NCBI GenBank assembly: GCA_032718475.1
Contig: JAUCBJ010006760.1
Coordinates: 1-64,000, forward strand
DNA length: 64,000 bases
Direction of reading: 5' to 3'
Source of the DNA: Nemertoderma westbladi
Lineage: Eukaryota; Xenacoelomorpha; Nemertodermatida; Nemertodermatidae
Shown here: in pieces, positions 1 through 11,500 of the stretch
How the letters are laid out: each line of letters opens with the position of its first letter
Position numbering within the stretch: position 1 is the stretch's first letter
Program-made: the position numbers and the translations under genes
Notes under the pieces: generated by a model
The model's input: the letters and a program-made list of their open reading frames with translations, nothing else
What the model was told of the DNA's origin: nothing
The model's database searches: none

Positions 1-1000
1 GTTGGATTAAAACATTACAAAGCAGTCTTCGTAACCCTCCGCTAAGAACCGCACTATTCCTGTGTAAAGAACTGCAGGCGACTATTAGCTTTCATAACTT
101 TCCATGCCATGTCTTTGCCAGATAGAGACGCATTCAGCTCACAACCCAGATAATGACAGAATCTTTGGACGGTATGACTAAACCGTTACATGGTATTTGT
201 AAGTCTGGCTCCGATGATAGCCCTAATAGCACATAACGTTCACACACAGCTTTTGGACGTTGAGAACATGTCCACTGCATAAACGTCGCACATACTGTAC
301 CAGATTTCACCGTTATAAATTAGTCTCCATATAATAACGCATAAATATTGTAGGTGTTTCAACTAAAAAAGTAACGTTCATTAATGGTATGAGTTAATTT
401 TCCGTTAATGTTCTTGGACGTTTGAATGGCGTCCCAAGCATTAACCATTTCAATATGAGTTCAGATACTGAAAAGTAACGATTTGTAAATGGCAAGTTAT
501 ATTTCCGTTAGCTATTGTGAACGTTTGAATAATGTTTATTATCCAATAAAAATTAACCAGTTTAATTTCACTACAGATATTTTTAAAATTGTTGTTCAAA
601 AAATGTCCAAACTATGTTTTTCATAACCGTAGTTCAATAGCGGTTCAATACTAAGCATTGTCCGTTCAACATAATAATTATCTGAACGAGAAACTTTCCT
701 ACGCTATGGAAACCAGTGTCTGTGATGAGTCATCCAATTACAGGCAATACTGGAACTGCCCAAGTATGATGTAAAGTAGTGGTAGGACTATTGGTTCATA
801 CATAACTCAAGGAGCAAAGAATGAGTACATGCGTTGGTGACTACCAAAAAGTATGGTATCTGTTTTACTCAGATTTAAACTAAGTCTGTTGTCAGTCAAC
901 CACATACTGTAGATACTCTAGCCATGGTTGCTGTTAGAGTTCTTGAAATATCTGTTGAGTGGATCTGAGAGTTCAATAGACTAGTATCATCCGCGAACAT
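1..1000 (-). mobile_element. Decayed LINE reverse-transcriptase fragment, cut by window edge
   Basis: Reading the minus strand from about 1000 down to 1 gives pieces of a non-LTR reverse transcriptase in several frames. An RT catalytic box FADDTSLL is encoded near 980-998. A block reading NRLSLNLSKTDTILFGSHQR lies near 830-890, in a different frame. A thumb-region piece beginning YLGCELNASLSG lies near 130-180. Close to the window start is LRRLLCNVLIQ. These are typical of the region just after the palm domain in CR1/L2/Jockey-type LINEs; the clade is a guess. About 450 extra bases lie between the second and third blocks (roughly 320-780), so something was inserted or duplicated there. Frame changes and stops show it is dead. 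Confidence 0.7.
366..540. repeat. Degenerate two-copy tandem repeat inside the LINE fragment
   Basis: Two blocks about 105 bp apart (near 366-436 and 471-540) share the order: AAAAGTAACG, a TTAATGG/TAAATGG step, TTCCGTTA, then GTTTGAAT. They lie in the extra DNA that splits the LINE fragment, so they are probably part of a small insertion. Confidence 0.4.
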
Positions 1001-1225
1001 TGGTGGTAATTCATCTTCATTCAATGCCAGGGTGCCAGGGTGGGTTGGCGGAATCGTTGGTGGGATTGTTTCTATGGTTGGAACTTCTTCAAAGTCCTTA
1101 GTATACAGTATAGGAGGAAGAGGGGTCGGGGTAGTATGCCTCCTTGAGGCAAGCTATTATCGTCTAGATCTCTTGTTGAGGAACAAGTGCCATTTATTGA
1201 TTTATTGATACATACAAAATACTTT

Positions 1226-1555
1226 TAACAAGTTGTATCGTGATCAGCGATCTCGAAAACACACAACACACCGGGGTGAGGGTGGGGGTAATTTAAATTT
1301 TTTTTATAATTCATATGTATCTTTGAAACAGAAATATTGGGAAAACCGAGATTCCGCGACTTTTCCTACAATTTTATGGGCCATCCAACAGTGCAAACGG
1401 CGATTCAATAGCTACTGCATGTTTGTCAATAGTTATTTTTCGTCCCACCGTACAAGCACCAAAAACAATGTTTGCTCTTGCTATAAAATAATTGTTAACA
1501 AGTTGTATCGTGATCAGCGACCTCGAAAACACACAACACATCGGAAAATAGTATC
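1226..1555. repeat. Pair of about 50-bp direct repeats
   Basis: Near-identical copies lie at about 1226-1276 and 1493-1546. Each contains AAGTTGTATCGTGATCAGCG followed by a CTCGAAAACACACAACACA block. Similar but more diverged stretches are at about 16797-16830 and 16900-16930, so this is a dispersed family rather than a local duplication. Confidence 0.6.
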
Positions 1556-1622
1556 CAATATTGAAATGTGATAAATAGTTTCAAAAATTTCCCTGTTCAC
1601 TTCATGTTCCAAAATTTGAGAC

Positions 1623-1640
1623 GGGGGGGGGGGGGGGGGG
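1623..1640 (+). repeat. Poly-G homopolymer
   Basis: Eighteen consecutive G residues. Such a run can form a G-quadruplex and is also a common place for sequencing length error. Confidence 0.9.
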
Positions 1641-2504
1641 TGGAGTAGACGCAAATCCAATCTTGGCGAATTATTATCCAACGCATGTTAAATACTCAAT
1701 TTAGGGAAAGGAGCAGGTTACAATGGCACGTTATTTTAACCAAAACAATAAACTAAACAAAATAGAACAGGTTACAGATTTATTTTTGAGAGTAATCAGC
1801 TGTTATTTGCGTCGAATTTCCCCTGGAGAAAGATGGATTTTTATGGCGTCCAGTTTGCCCCCCTATCTGCAAATTGTTACCATTCGATTCGCCATATTAA
1901 AATTAAAATATGCACAATTTTCCAATAAGTGTATAACTTTTTCACCTATTATAAGAATAAAACTAAAAATGTCTAAAATGCCCTCCCCCATATATCGGGC
2001 AATACAGTATATCGTAAAATAGACAACAATTATCATTTTCAAACCTTTCGAAAAAATACTAATTACAATTAAAACAACAATTTTGGGACGTCATGGGGGG
2101 TTTTCAGTTACATCGATCATTCAGTTTCAGCCCCATCGATATCACCGAATCCGGAGTCCGTTCCGGATCCGAGTCCGTTCCGGAGTTCCGCCATGGATCT
2201 GTCGCTAGCAAAGTGGAATAAGTTTCCGTTTTTTGGATTTTGGAAAATTAATTTATTTATGTGTTAATAAAATATAAGGCTCGGACTAGGACTATATTAG
2301 ACTAAGACTTCATCTTCTACAATTAATATATGTTAAAGAAATGTTATTTCATTAATATCTTCGTTGGCTATTACCTGTATATACTACTGTATATGTAATC
2401 CTAAATAAAATAAATAAATTATATATTAATAAAATGAAACATACCGATGGCATCTACCCCGACATAAAAATTGGATGGCATATAATGACAGTGTTCCAAT
2501 GTGG

Positions 2505-5500
2505 AATTGTTCAGTGGCTTAGGCTGTGACATAGCGTTGAGTGGCTGTCGCTGTGAATTAGCGTTGCGTGTCTGTGCCGTAGCGTTCACCGTTGAGTGGC
2601 TGTGCCGTAGCATTGAGTGGCTGTGACATAGCGTTGGGTGGCTGTGACATAGCGTTGAGTGGCTGTGACCTAGCGTTGAGTGGCTGTGGCATAGTATTGA
2701 GTGGCTGTGAAATAGCATTGGGTGGCTGTGACATAGCGTTGGGTGGCTGTGGCTGTGACATACAGTAGCATGCATTGGGTGGCTGTGGCATAGCATTGGG
2801 TGGCTGTGACATAACGTTGGGTGGCTGTGACATAGCATTGAGTGGCTGTGACATGGCATTCAGTGGGTGTGACATAGCGTTGAGTGGCTGCGGCTGTGAC
2901 ATAGCATTGGGTGGCTGTGACATAGCGTTGGGTGGCTGTGACATAGCGTTGAGTGGCTGTGGCTGTGGCGTAGCGTTGAGTGTGTGTGATATAGATATGA
3001 GTGGCTGTGGCTGTGACATAGCGTTGAGTGGCTGTGGCATAGCTTTGAGTGGTTGTGACATAGCGTTGAGTGGGTGTGACATAGCGTTGAGTGGCTGTGG
3101 CTGTGACATACAGTAGCATTAGGTGGCTGTGACATAGCATTAGGTGGCTGTGGCATAGCGTTGGGTGGCTGTGAAATAGCATTGAGTGGCTGTGACATAG
3201 CATTGAGTGGGTGTGACATAGCGTTGAGTGGCTGTGGCTGTGACATAGCGTTGAGTGGCTGTGGCATAGCGTTGAGTGGCTGTGACATAGCGTTGAGTGG
3301 GTGTGACATAGCGTTGAGTGGCTGTGACTGTGAGATACAGTAGCATTGGGTGGCTGTGACATAGCATTTGGTGGCTGTGACATAGCGTTGGGTGGCTGTG
3401 AAATAGCATTGAGTGGCTGTGGCTGTGACATAGCATTGGGTGGCTGTGACATAGCGTTGGGTGGCTGTGAAATAGCATTGAGTGGGTGTGACATAGCATT
3501 GAGAGGGTGTGACATATCGTTGAGTGGCTGTGGCTGTGGCATAGCATTGGGTGGCTGTGATATAGCTTTGAGTGTGTGTGATATAACGTTGAGTGGCTGT
3601 GGGTGTGACATAACGTTGAGTGGCTGTGGGTGTGACATAACGTTGAGTGGCTGTGGCTGTGACATGCAGTAGAATTGGGTGGCTGTGACATAGTATTGGG
3701 TGGCTGTGACATAGCGTTGGGTGGCTGTGAAATAGCATTGAGTGGCTGTGACATAGCATTGATTGGGTGTGACATAGCGTTGAGTGGTTGTGGCTGTGAC
3801 ATAGCATTGGGTGGCTGTGACATAGCGTTGGGTGGCTGTGACATAGCATTGAGTGGGTGTGACATAGCGTTGAGTGGATATGACCTAGCGTTGAGTGGCT
3901 GTGGCGTAGCGTTGAGTGGCTGTGACATAGCGTTGAGTGGGTGTGACATAGCGTTGAGTGAATGTGGCTGTGACATACAGTAGCATTGAGTGGTTGTGAC
4001 ATAGCGTTGAGTGGCTGTAGCTGTGACATAGCTTTGAGTGGCTGTGGCATAGCGTTGAGTGGCTGTGACATAGCATTGAGTGGGTGTGACATAGCGTTGA
4101 GTGGCTGTGACCTAGCGTTGGGTGGCTGTGACATAGCATTGAGTGGGTGTGACATAGCGTTGAGTGGCTGAGACATTGCGTTGTGTGGCTGTGACATAGC
4201 GTTGAGTGGCTGTGACATAGCGTTGAGTGGCTGAGACATAGCGTTGAGTGGCTTTGACATAGCATTGAGTGGGTGTGACATAGCGTTGAGTGGCTGAGAC
4301 ATTGCGTTGTGTGGCTGTGACATAGCGTTGAGTGGCTGTGACATAGCGTTGAGTAGCTGTGGCTGTAACATAGCGTTGAGTGGCTGTGACATAGCGTTGG
4401 GTGGCTGTGACATAGCGTTGAGTGGCTGTCGCTGTGAATTAGCCTTGAGTGTCTGTGACGTAGCGTTCACCGTTGAGTGGCTGTGCCATAGCATTGAGTG
4501 GCTGTGACATAGCGTTGGGTGGCTGTGACATAGCGTTGGGTGGCTGTGACATAGCGTTGAGTGGCTGTGACCTAGCGTTGAGTGGCTGTGGCATAGTATT
4601 GAGTGGCTGTGAAATAGCATTGGGTGGCTGTGACATAGCGTTGGGTGGCTGTGGCTGTGACATACTGTAGCATTGGGTGGCTGTGGCATAGCATTGGGTG
4701 GCTGTGGCATAGCATTGGGTGGCTGTGACATAGCATTGAGTGGCTGTGACATAGCATTGAGTGGGTGTGACATAGCGTTGAGTGGCTGCGGCTGTGACAT
4801 AGCATTGGGTGGCTGTGACATAGCGTTGGGTGGCTGTGACATAGCGTTGAGTGGCTGTGGCGTAGCGTTGAGTGGCTGTGACATAGCGTTGAGTGGGTGT
4901 GATATAGCGTTGAGTGACTGTGGCTGTGACATAGCGTTGAGTGGCTGTGGCATAGCTTTGAGTGGTTGTGACATAGCGTTGAGTGGGTGTGACATAGCGT
5001 TGAGTGGCTGTGGCTGTGACATACAGTAGCATTAGGTGGCTGTGACATAGCATTGGGTGGCTGTGGCATAGCGTTGGGTGGCTGTGAAATAGCATTGAGT
5101 GGCTGTGACATAGCCATGAGTGGGTGTGACATAGCGTTGAGTGGATGTGGCTGTGTCATAGCGTTGAGTGGCTGTGACATAGCGTTGAGTGGGTGTGGCA
5201 TAGCGTTGAGTGGCTGTGACATAGCGTTGAGTGGGTGTGACATAGCGTTGAGTGGCTGTGGCTGTGAGATACAGTAGCATTGGGTGGCTGTGACATAGCA
5301 TTTGGTGGCTGTGACATAGCGTTGGGTGGCTGTGAAATAGCATTGAGTGGCTGTGACATAGCATTGGGTGGGTGTGACATAGCGTTGAGTGGCTGTGGCT
5401 GTGACATAGCATTGGGTGGCTGTGACATAGCGTTGGGTGGCTGTGACATAGCATTGAGTGGGTTTGACATAGCATTGAGTGGGTGCGACATATCGTTGAG

Positions 5501-8500
5501 TGGCTGTGGCTGTGACATAGCATTGGGTGGCTGTGACATAGCGTTGAGTGGCTGTGGCATAGCGTTGAGTGGCTGTGGCATAGCGTTGAGTGGGTGTGAC
5601 ATAACGTTGAGTGGCTGTGGGTGTGACATAACGTTGAGTGGCTGTGGCTGTGACATGCAGTAGAATTGGGTGGCTGTGACATAGTATTGGGTGGCTGTGA
5701 CATAGCGTTGGGTGGCTGTGAAATAGCATTGAGTGGCTGTGACATAGCATTGAGTGGGTGTGACATAGCGTTGAGTGGCTGTGGCTGTGACATAGCATTG
5801 GGTGGCTGTGACATAGCGTTGAGTGGCTGTGACATAGCGTTGAGTGGGTGTGACATAGCGTTGAGTGGCTGTGACCTAGAGTTGAGTGGCTGTGGCGTAG
5901 CGTTGAGTGGCTGTGACATAGCGTTGAGTGGGTGTGACATAGCGTTGAGTGAATGTGGCTATGACATACATTAGCATTGAGTGGTTGTGACATAGCATTG
6001 AGTTGGTGTGACATAGCGTTGAGTGGCTGTAGCTGTGACATAGCTTTGAGTGGCTGTGGCATAGTGTTGAGTGGCTGTGACATAGCATTGAGTGGGTGTG
6101 ACATAGCGTTTAGTGGCTGTGACCTAGCGTTGGGTGGCTGTGACATAGCATTGAGTGGGTGTGACATAGCGTTGAGTGGGTGTGACATGGCGTTGAGTGA
6201 ATGTGGCTATGACATACAGTAGCATTGAGTGGTTGTGACATAGCATTGAGTTGGTGTGACATAGCGTTGAGTGGGTGTGGCATAGTGTTGAGTGGCTGTG
6301 ACATAGCGTTGAGTGAATGTGGCTATGACATACAGTAGCATTGAGTGGCTGTGACATAGCATTGATTGGGTGTGACATAGCGTTGAGTGGTTGTGGCTGT
6401 GACATAGCATTGGGTGGCTGTGACATAGCGTTGGGTGGCTGTGACATAGCATTGAGTGGGTGTGACATAGCGTTGAGTGGATATGACCTAGCGTTGAGTG
6501 GCTGTGGCGTAGCGTTGAGTGGCTGTGACATAGCGTTGAGTGGGTGTGACATAGCGTTGAGTGAATGTGGCTGTGACATACAGTAGCATTGAGTGGTTGT
6601 GACATAGCGTTGAGTGGCTGTAGCTGTGACATAGCTTTGAGTGGCTGTGGCATAGCGTTGAGTGGCTGTGACATAGCATTGAGTGGGTGTGACATAGCGT
6701 TGAGTGGCTGTGACCTAGCGTTGGGTGGCTGTGACATAGCATTGAGTGGGTGTGACATAGCGTTGAGTGGCTGAGACATTGCGTTGTGTGGCTGTGACAT
6801 AGCGTTGAGTGGCTGTGACATAGCGTTGAGTGGCTGAGACATAGCGTTGAGTGGCTTTGACATAGCATTGAGTGGGTGTGACATAGCGTTGAGTGGCTGA
6901 GACATTGCGTTGTGTGGCTGTGACATAGCGTTGAGTGGCTGTGACATAGCGTTGAGTAGCTGTGTCTGTAACATAGCGTTGAGTGGCTGTGACATAGCGT
7001 TGGGTGGCTGTGACATAGCGTTGAGTGGCTGTCGCTGTGAATTAGCCTTGAGTGTCTGTGACGTAGCGTTCACCGTTGAGTGGCTGTGCCATAGCATTGA
7101 GTGGCTGTGACATAGCGTTGGGTGGCTGTGACATAGCGTTGGGTGGCTGTGACATAGCGTTGAGTGGCTGTGACCTAGCGTTGAGTGGCTGTGGCATAGT
7201 ATTGAGTGGCTGTGAAATAGCATTGGGTGGCTGTGACATAGCGTTGGGTGGCTGTGGCTGTGACATACTGTAGCATTGGGTGGCTGTGGCATAGCATTGG
7301 GTGGCTGTGGCATAGCATTGGGTGGCTGTGACATAGCATTGAGTGGCTGTGACATAGCATTGAGTGGGTGTGACATAGCGTTGAGTGGCTGCGGCTGTGA
7401 CATAGCATTGGGTGGCTGTGACATAGCGTTGGGTGGCTGTGACATAGCGTTGAGTGGCTGTGGCGTAGCGTTGAGTGGCTGTGACATAGCGTTGAGTGGG
7501 TGTGATATAGCGTTGAGTGACTGTGGCTGTGACATAGCGTTGAGTGGCTGTGGCATAGCTTTGAGTGGTTGTGACATAGCGTTGAGTGGGTGTGACATAG
7601 CGTTGAGTGGCTGTGGCTGTGACATACAGTAGCATTAGGTGGCTGTGACATAGCATTGGGTGGCTGTGGCATAGCGTTGGGTGGCTGTGAAATAGCATTG
7701 AGTGGCTGTGACATAGCCATGAGTGGGTGTGACATAGCGTTGAGTGGATGTGGCTGTGTCATAGCGTTGAGTGGCTGTGACATAGCGTTGAGTGGGTGTG
7801 GCATAGCGTTGAGTGGCTGTGACATAGCGTTGAGTGGGTGTGACATAGCGTTGAGTGGCTGTGGCTGTGAGATACAGTAGCATTGGGTGGCTGTGACATA
7901 GCATTTGGTGGCTGTGACATAGCGTTGGGTGGCTGTGAAATAGCATTGAGTGGCTGTGACATAGCATTGGGTGGGTGTGACATAGCGTTGAGTGGCTGTG
8001 GCTGTGACATAGCATTGGGTGGCTGTGACATAGCGTTGGGTGGCTGTGACATAGCATTGAGTGGGTTTGACATAGCATTGAGTGGGTGCGACATATCGTT
8101 GAGTGGCTGTGGCTGTGACATAGCATTGGGTGGCTGTGACATAGCGTTGAGTGGCTGTGGCATAGCGTTGAGTGGCTGTGGCATAGCGTTGAGTGGGTGT
8201 GACATAACGTTGAGTGGCTGTGGGTGTGACATAACGTTGAGTGGCTGTGGCTGTGACATGCAGTAGAATTGGGTGGCTGTGACATAGTATTGGGTGGCTG
8301 TGACATAGCGTTGGGTGGCTGTGAAATAGCATTGAGTGGCTGTGACATAGCATTGAGTGGGTGTGACATAGCGTTGAGTGGCTGTGGCTGTGACATAGCA
8401 TTGGGTGGCTGTGACATAGCGTTGAGTGGCTGTGACATAGCGTTGAGTGGGTGTGACATAGCGTTGAGTGGCTGTGACCTAGAGTTGAGTGGCTGTGGCG

Positions 8501-11500
8501 TAGCGTTGAGTGGCTGTGACATAGCGTTGAGTGGGTGTGACATAGCGTTGAGTGAATGTGGCTATGACATACATTAGCATTGAGTGGTTGTGACATAGCA
8601 TTGAGTTGGTGTGACATAGCGTTGAGTGGCTGTAGCTGTGACATAGCTTTGAGTGGCTGTGGCATAGTGTTGAGTGGCTGTGACATAGCATTGAGTGGGT
8701 GTGACATAGCGTTTAGTGGCTGTGACCTAGCGTTGGGTGGCTGTGACATAGCATTGAGTGGGTGTGACATAGCGTTGAGTGGGTGTGACATGGCGTTGAG
8801 TGAATGTGGCTATGACATACAGTAGCATTGAGTGGTTGTGACATAGCATTGAGTTGGTGTGACATAGCGTTGAGTGGGTGTGGCATAGTGTTGAGTGGCT
8901 GTGACATAGCGTTGAGTGAATGTGGCTATGACATACAGTAGCATTGAGTGGTTGTGACATAGCATTGAGTGGGTGTGGCATAGTGTTGAGTGGCTGTGAC
9001 ATAGCATTGAGTTGGTGTGACATAGCGTTGAGTGGCTGTAGCTGTGACATAGCTTTGAGTGGCTGTGGCATAGTGTTGAGTGGCTGTGACATAGCATTGA
9101 GTGGGTGTGACATAGCGTTTAGTGGCTGTGACCTAGCGTTGGGTGGCTGTGACATAGCATTGAGTGGGTGTGACATAGCGTTGAGTGGTTGTGACATAGC
9201 GTTGAGTGAATGTGGCTATGACATACAGTAGCATTGAGTGGTTGTGACATAGCGTTGAGTGAATGTGGCTATGACATACAGTAGCATTGAGTGGTTGTGA
9301 CATAGCATTGAGTTGGTGTGACATAGCGTTGAGTGGCTGTAGCTGTGACATAGCTTTGAGTGGCTGTGGCATAGTGTTGAGTGGCTGTGACATAGCATTG
9401 AGTGGGTGTGACATGGCGTTGAGTGGCTGTGACCTAGCGTTGGGTGGCTGTGACATAGCATTGAGTGGGTGTGACATAGCGTTGAGTGGCTGAGACATTG
9501 CGTTGTGTGGCTGTGACATAGCGTTGAGTGGCTGTGACATAGCGTTGAGTGGCTGAGACATAGCGTTGAGTGGCTGTGACATGGCATTGAGTGGGTGTGA
9601 CATGCGTTGAGTGGCTGTGGCTGTGACATACAGTAGCATTAGGTGGCTGTGACATAGCATTGGGTGGCTGTGGCATAGCGTTGGGTGGCTGTGAAATAGC
9701 ATTGAGTGGGTGTGACATAGCGTTGAGTGGCTGTGGCTGTGACATAGCGTTGAGTGGCTGTGACATAGCGTTGAGTGGCTGTGGCATAGCGTTGAGTGGC
9801 TGTGACATAGCGTTGAGTGGGTGTGACATAGTGTTGAGTGGCTGTGGCTGTGAGATACAGTAGCATTGGGTGGCTGTGACATAGCATTGGGTGGCTGTGA
9901 CATAGCGTTGGGTGGCTGTGACATAGCATTGGGTGGGTTTGACATAGCATTGAGTGGGTGTGACATATCGTTGAGTGGCTGTGGCTGTGACATAGCATTG
10001 GGTGGCTGTGACATAGCGTTGAGAGGCTGTGGCATAGCGTTGAGTGGCTGTGACATAGCGTTGAGTGGGTGTGACATAACGTTGAGTGGCTGTGGGTGTG
10101 ACATAACATTGAGTGGCTGTGGCTGTGACATGCAGTAGAATTGGGTGGCTGTGAAATAGTATTGGGTGGCTGTGACATAGCGTTGGGTGGCTGTGAAATA
10201 GCATTGAGTGGCTGTGACATAGCATTGAGTGGGTGTGACATAGCGTTGAGTGGCTGTGGCTGTGACATAGTATTGGGTGGCTGTGACATAGCGTTGGGTG
10301 GCTGTGAAATAGCATTGAGTGGCTGTGACATAGCATTGAGTGGGTGTGACATAGCGTTGAGTGGCTGTGGCTGTGACATAGCATTGGGTGGCTGTGAAAT
10401 AGCGTTGAGTGGCTGTGACATAGCGTTGAGTGGGTGTGACATAGCGTTGAGTGAATGTGGCTATGACTTACAGTAGCATTGAGTGGTTGTGACATAGCAT
10501 TGAGTTGGTGTGACATAGCGTTGAGTGGCTGTAGCTGCGACATAGCTTGAGTGGCTGTGGCATAGTGTTGAGTGGCTGTGACATAGCATTGAGTGGGTGT
10601 GACATAGCGTTGAGTGGCTGTGACCTAGCGTTGGGTGGCTGTGACATAGCATTGAGTGGGTGTGACATAGCGTTGAGTGGCTGAGACATTGCGTTGTGTG
10701 GCTGTGACATAGCGTTGAGTGGCTGTGACATAGCGTTGAGTGGCTGAGACATAGCGTTGAGTGGCTGTGACATAGCATTGAGGGAGTGTGACATAGCGTT
10801 GAGTGGCTGAGTCATTGCGTTGTGTGGCTGTGACATAGCGTTGAGCGGCTGTGACATAGCGTTAAGTATCTGTGGCTGTAACATAGCGTTGAGTGGCTGT
10901 GACATAGCGTTGGGTGGCTGTGACATAGCGTTGAGTGGCTGTCGCTGTGAATTAGCCTTGAGTGTCTGTGACGTAGCGTTCACCGTTGAGTGGCTGTGCC
11001 ATAGCTTTGAGTGGCTGTGACATAGCGTTGAGTGGCTGTGACATAGCGTTGAGTGGCTGTGACCTAGCGTTGAGTGGCTGTGGCATAGTATTGAGTGGCT
11101 GTGAAATAGCATTGGGTGGCTGTGACATAGCGTTTGGTGGCTGTGGCTGTGACATACAGTAGTATTGGGTGGCTGTGGCATAGCATTGGGTGGATGTGAC
11201 ATAACGTTGGGTGGCTGTGACATAGCATTGAGTGGCTGTGACATAGCATTGGGTGGCTGTGACATAGCGTTGGGTGGCTGTGACATAGCGTTGAGTGGCT
11301 GTGGCGTAGCGTTGAGTGGCTGTGACATAGCGTTGAGTGGGTGTGATATAGCGTTGAGTGGCTGTGGCTGTGACATAGCGTTGAGTGGCTGTGGCATAGG
11401 TTTGAGTGGTTGTGACATAGCGTTGAGTGGGTGTGACATAGCGTTGAGTGGCTGTGGCTGTGACATACAGTAGCATTAGGGGGATGTGACATAGCATTGG

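Larger units (their letters stand above)
1001..2500. other. Non-coding AT-rich DNA with a poly-G tract
   Basis: No convincing gene. The short ORFs here have no recognisable domain. The stretch has a run of 18 G at 1623-1640 and a short direct repeat built on CCGTTCCGGA near 2155-2190. A direct repeat starting AACAAGTTGTATCGTGATCA occurs at about 1229 and 1498 and weakly resembles the tRNA-like foldback family described at 22.9 kb. Confidence 0.6.

Noticed and set aside
1233-1571. 112-codon plus-strand ORF
   Set aside because: Starts and ends in the two copies of a dispersed direct repeat; no recognisable protein content.
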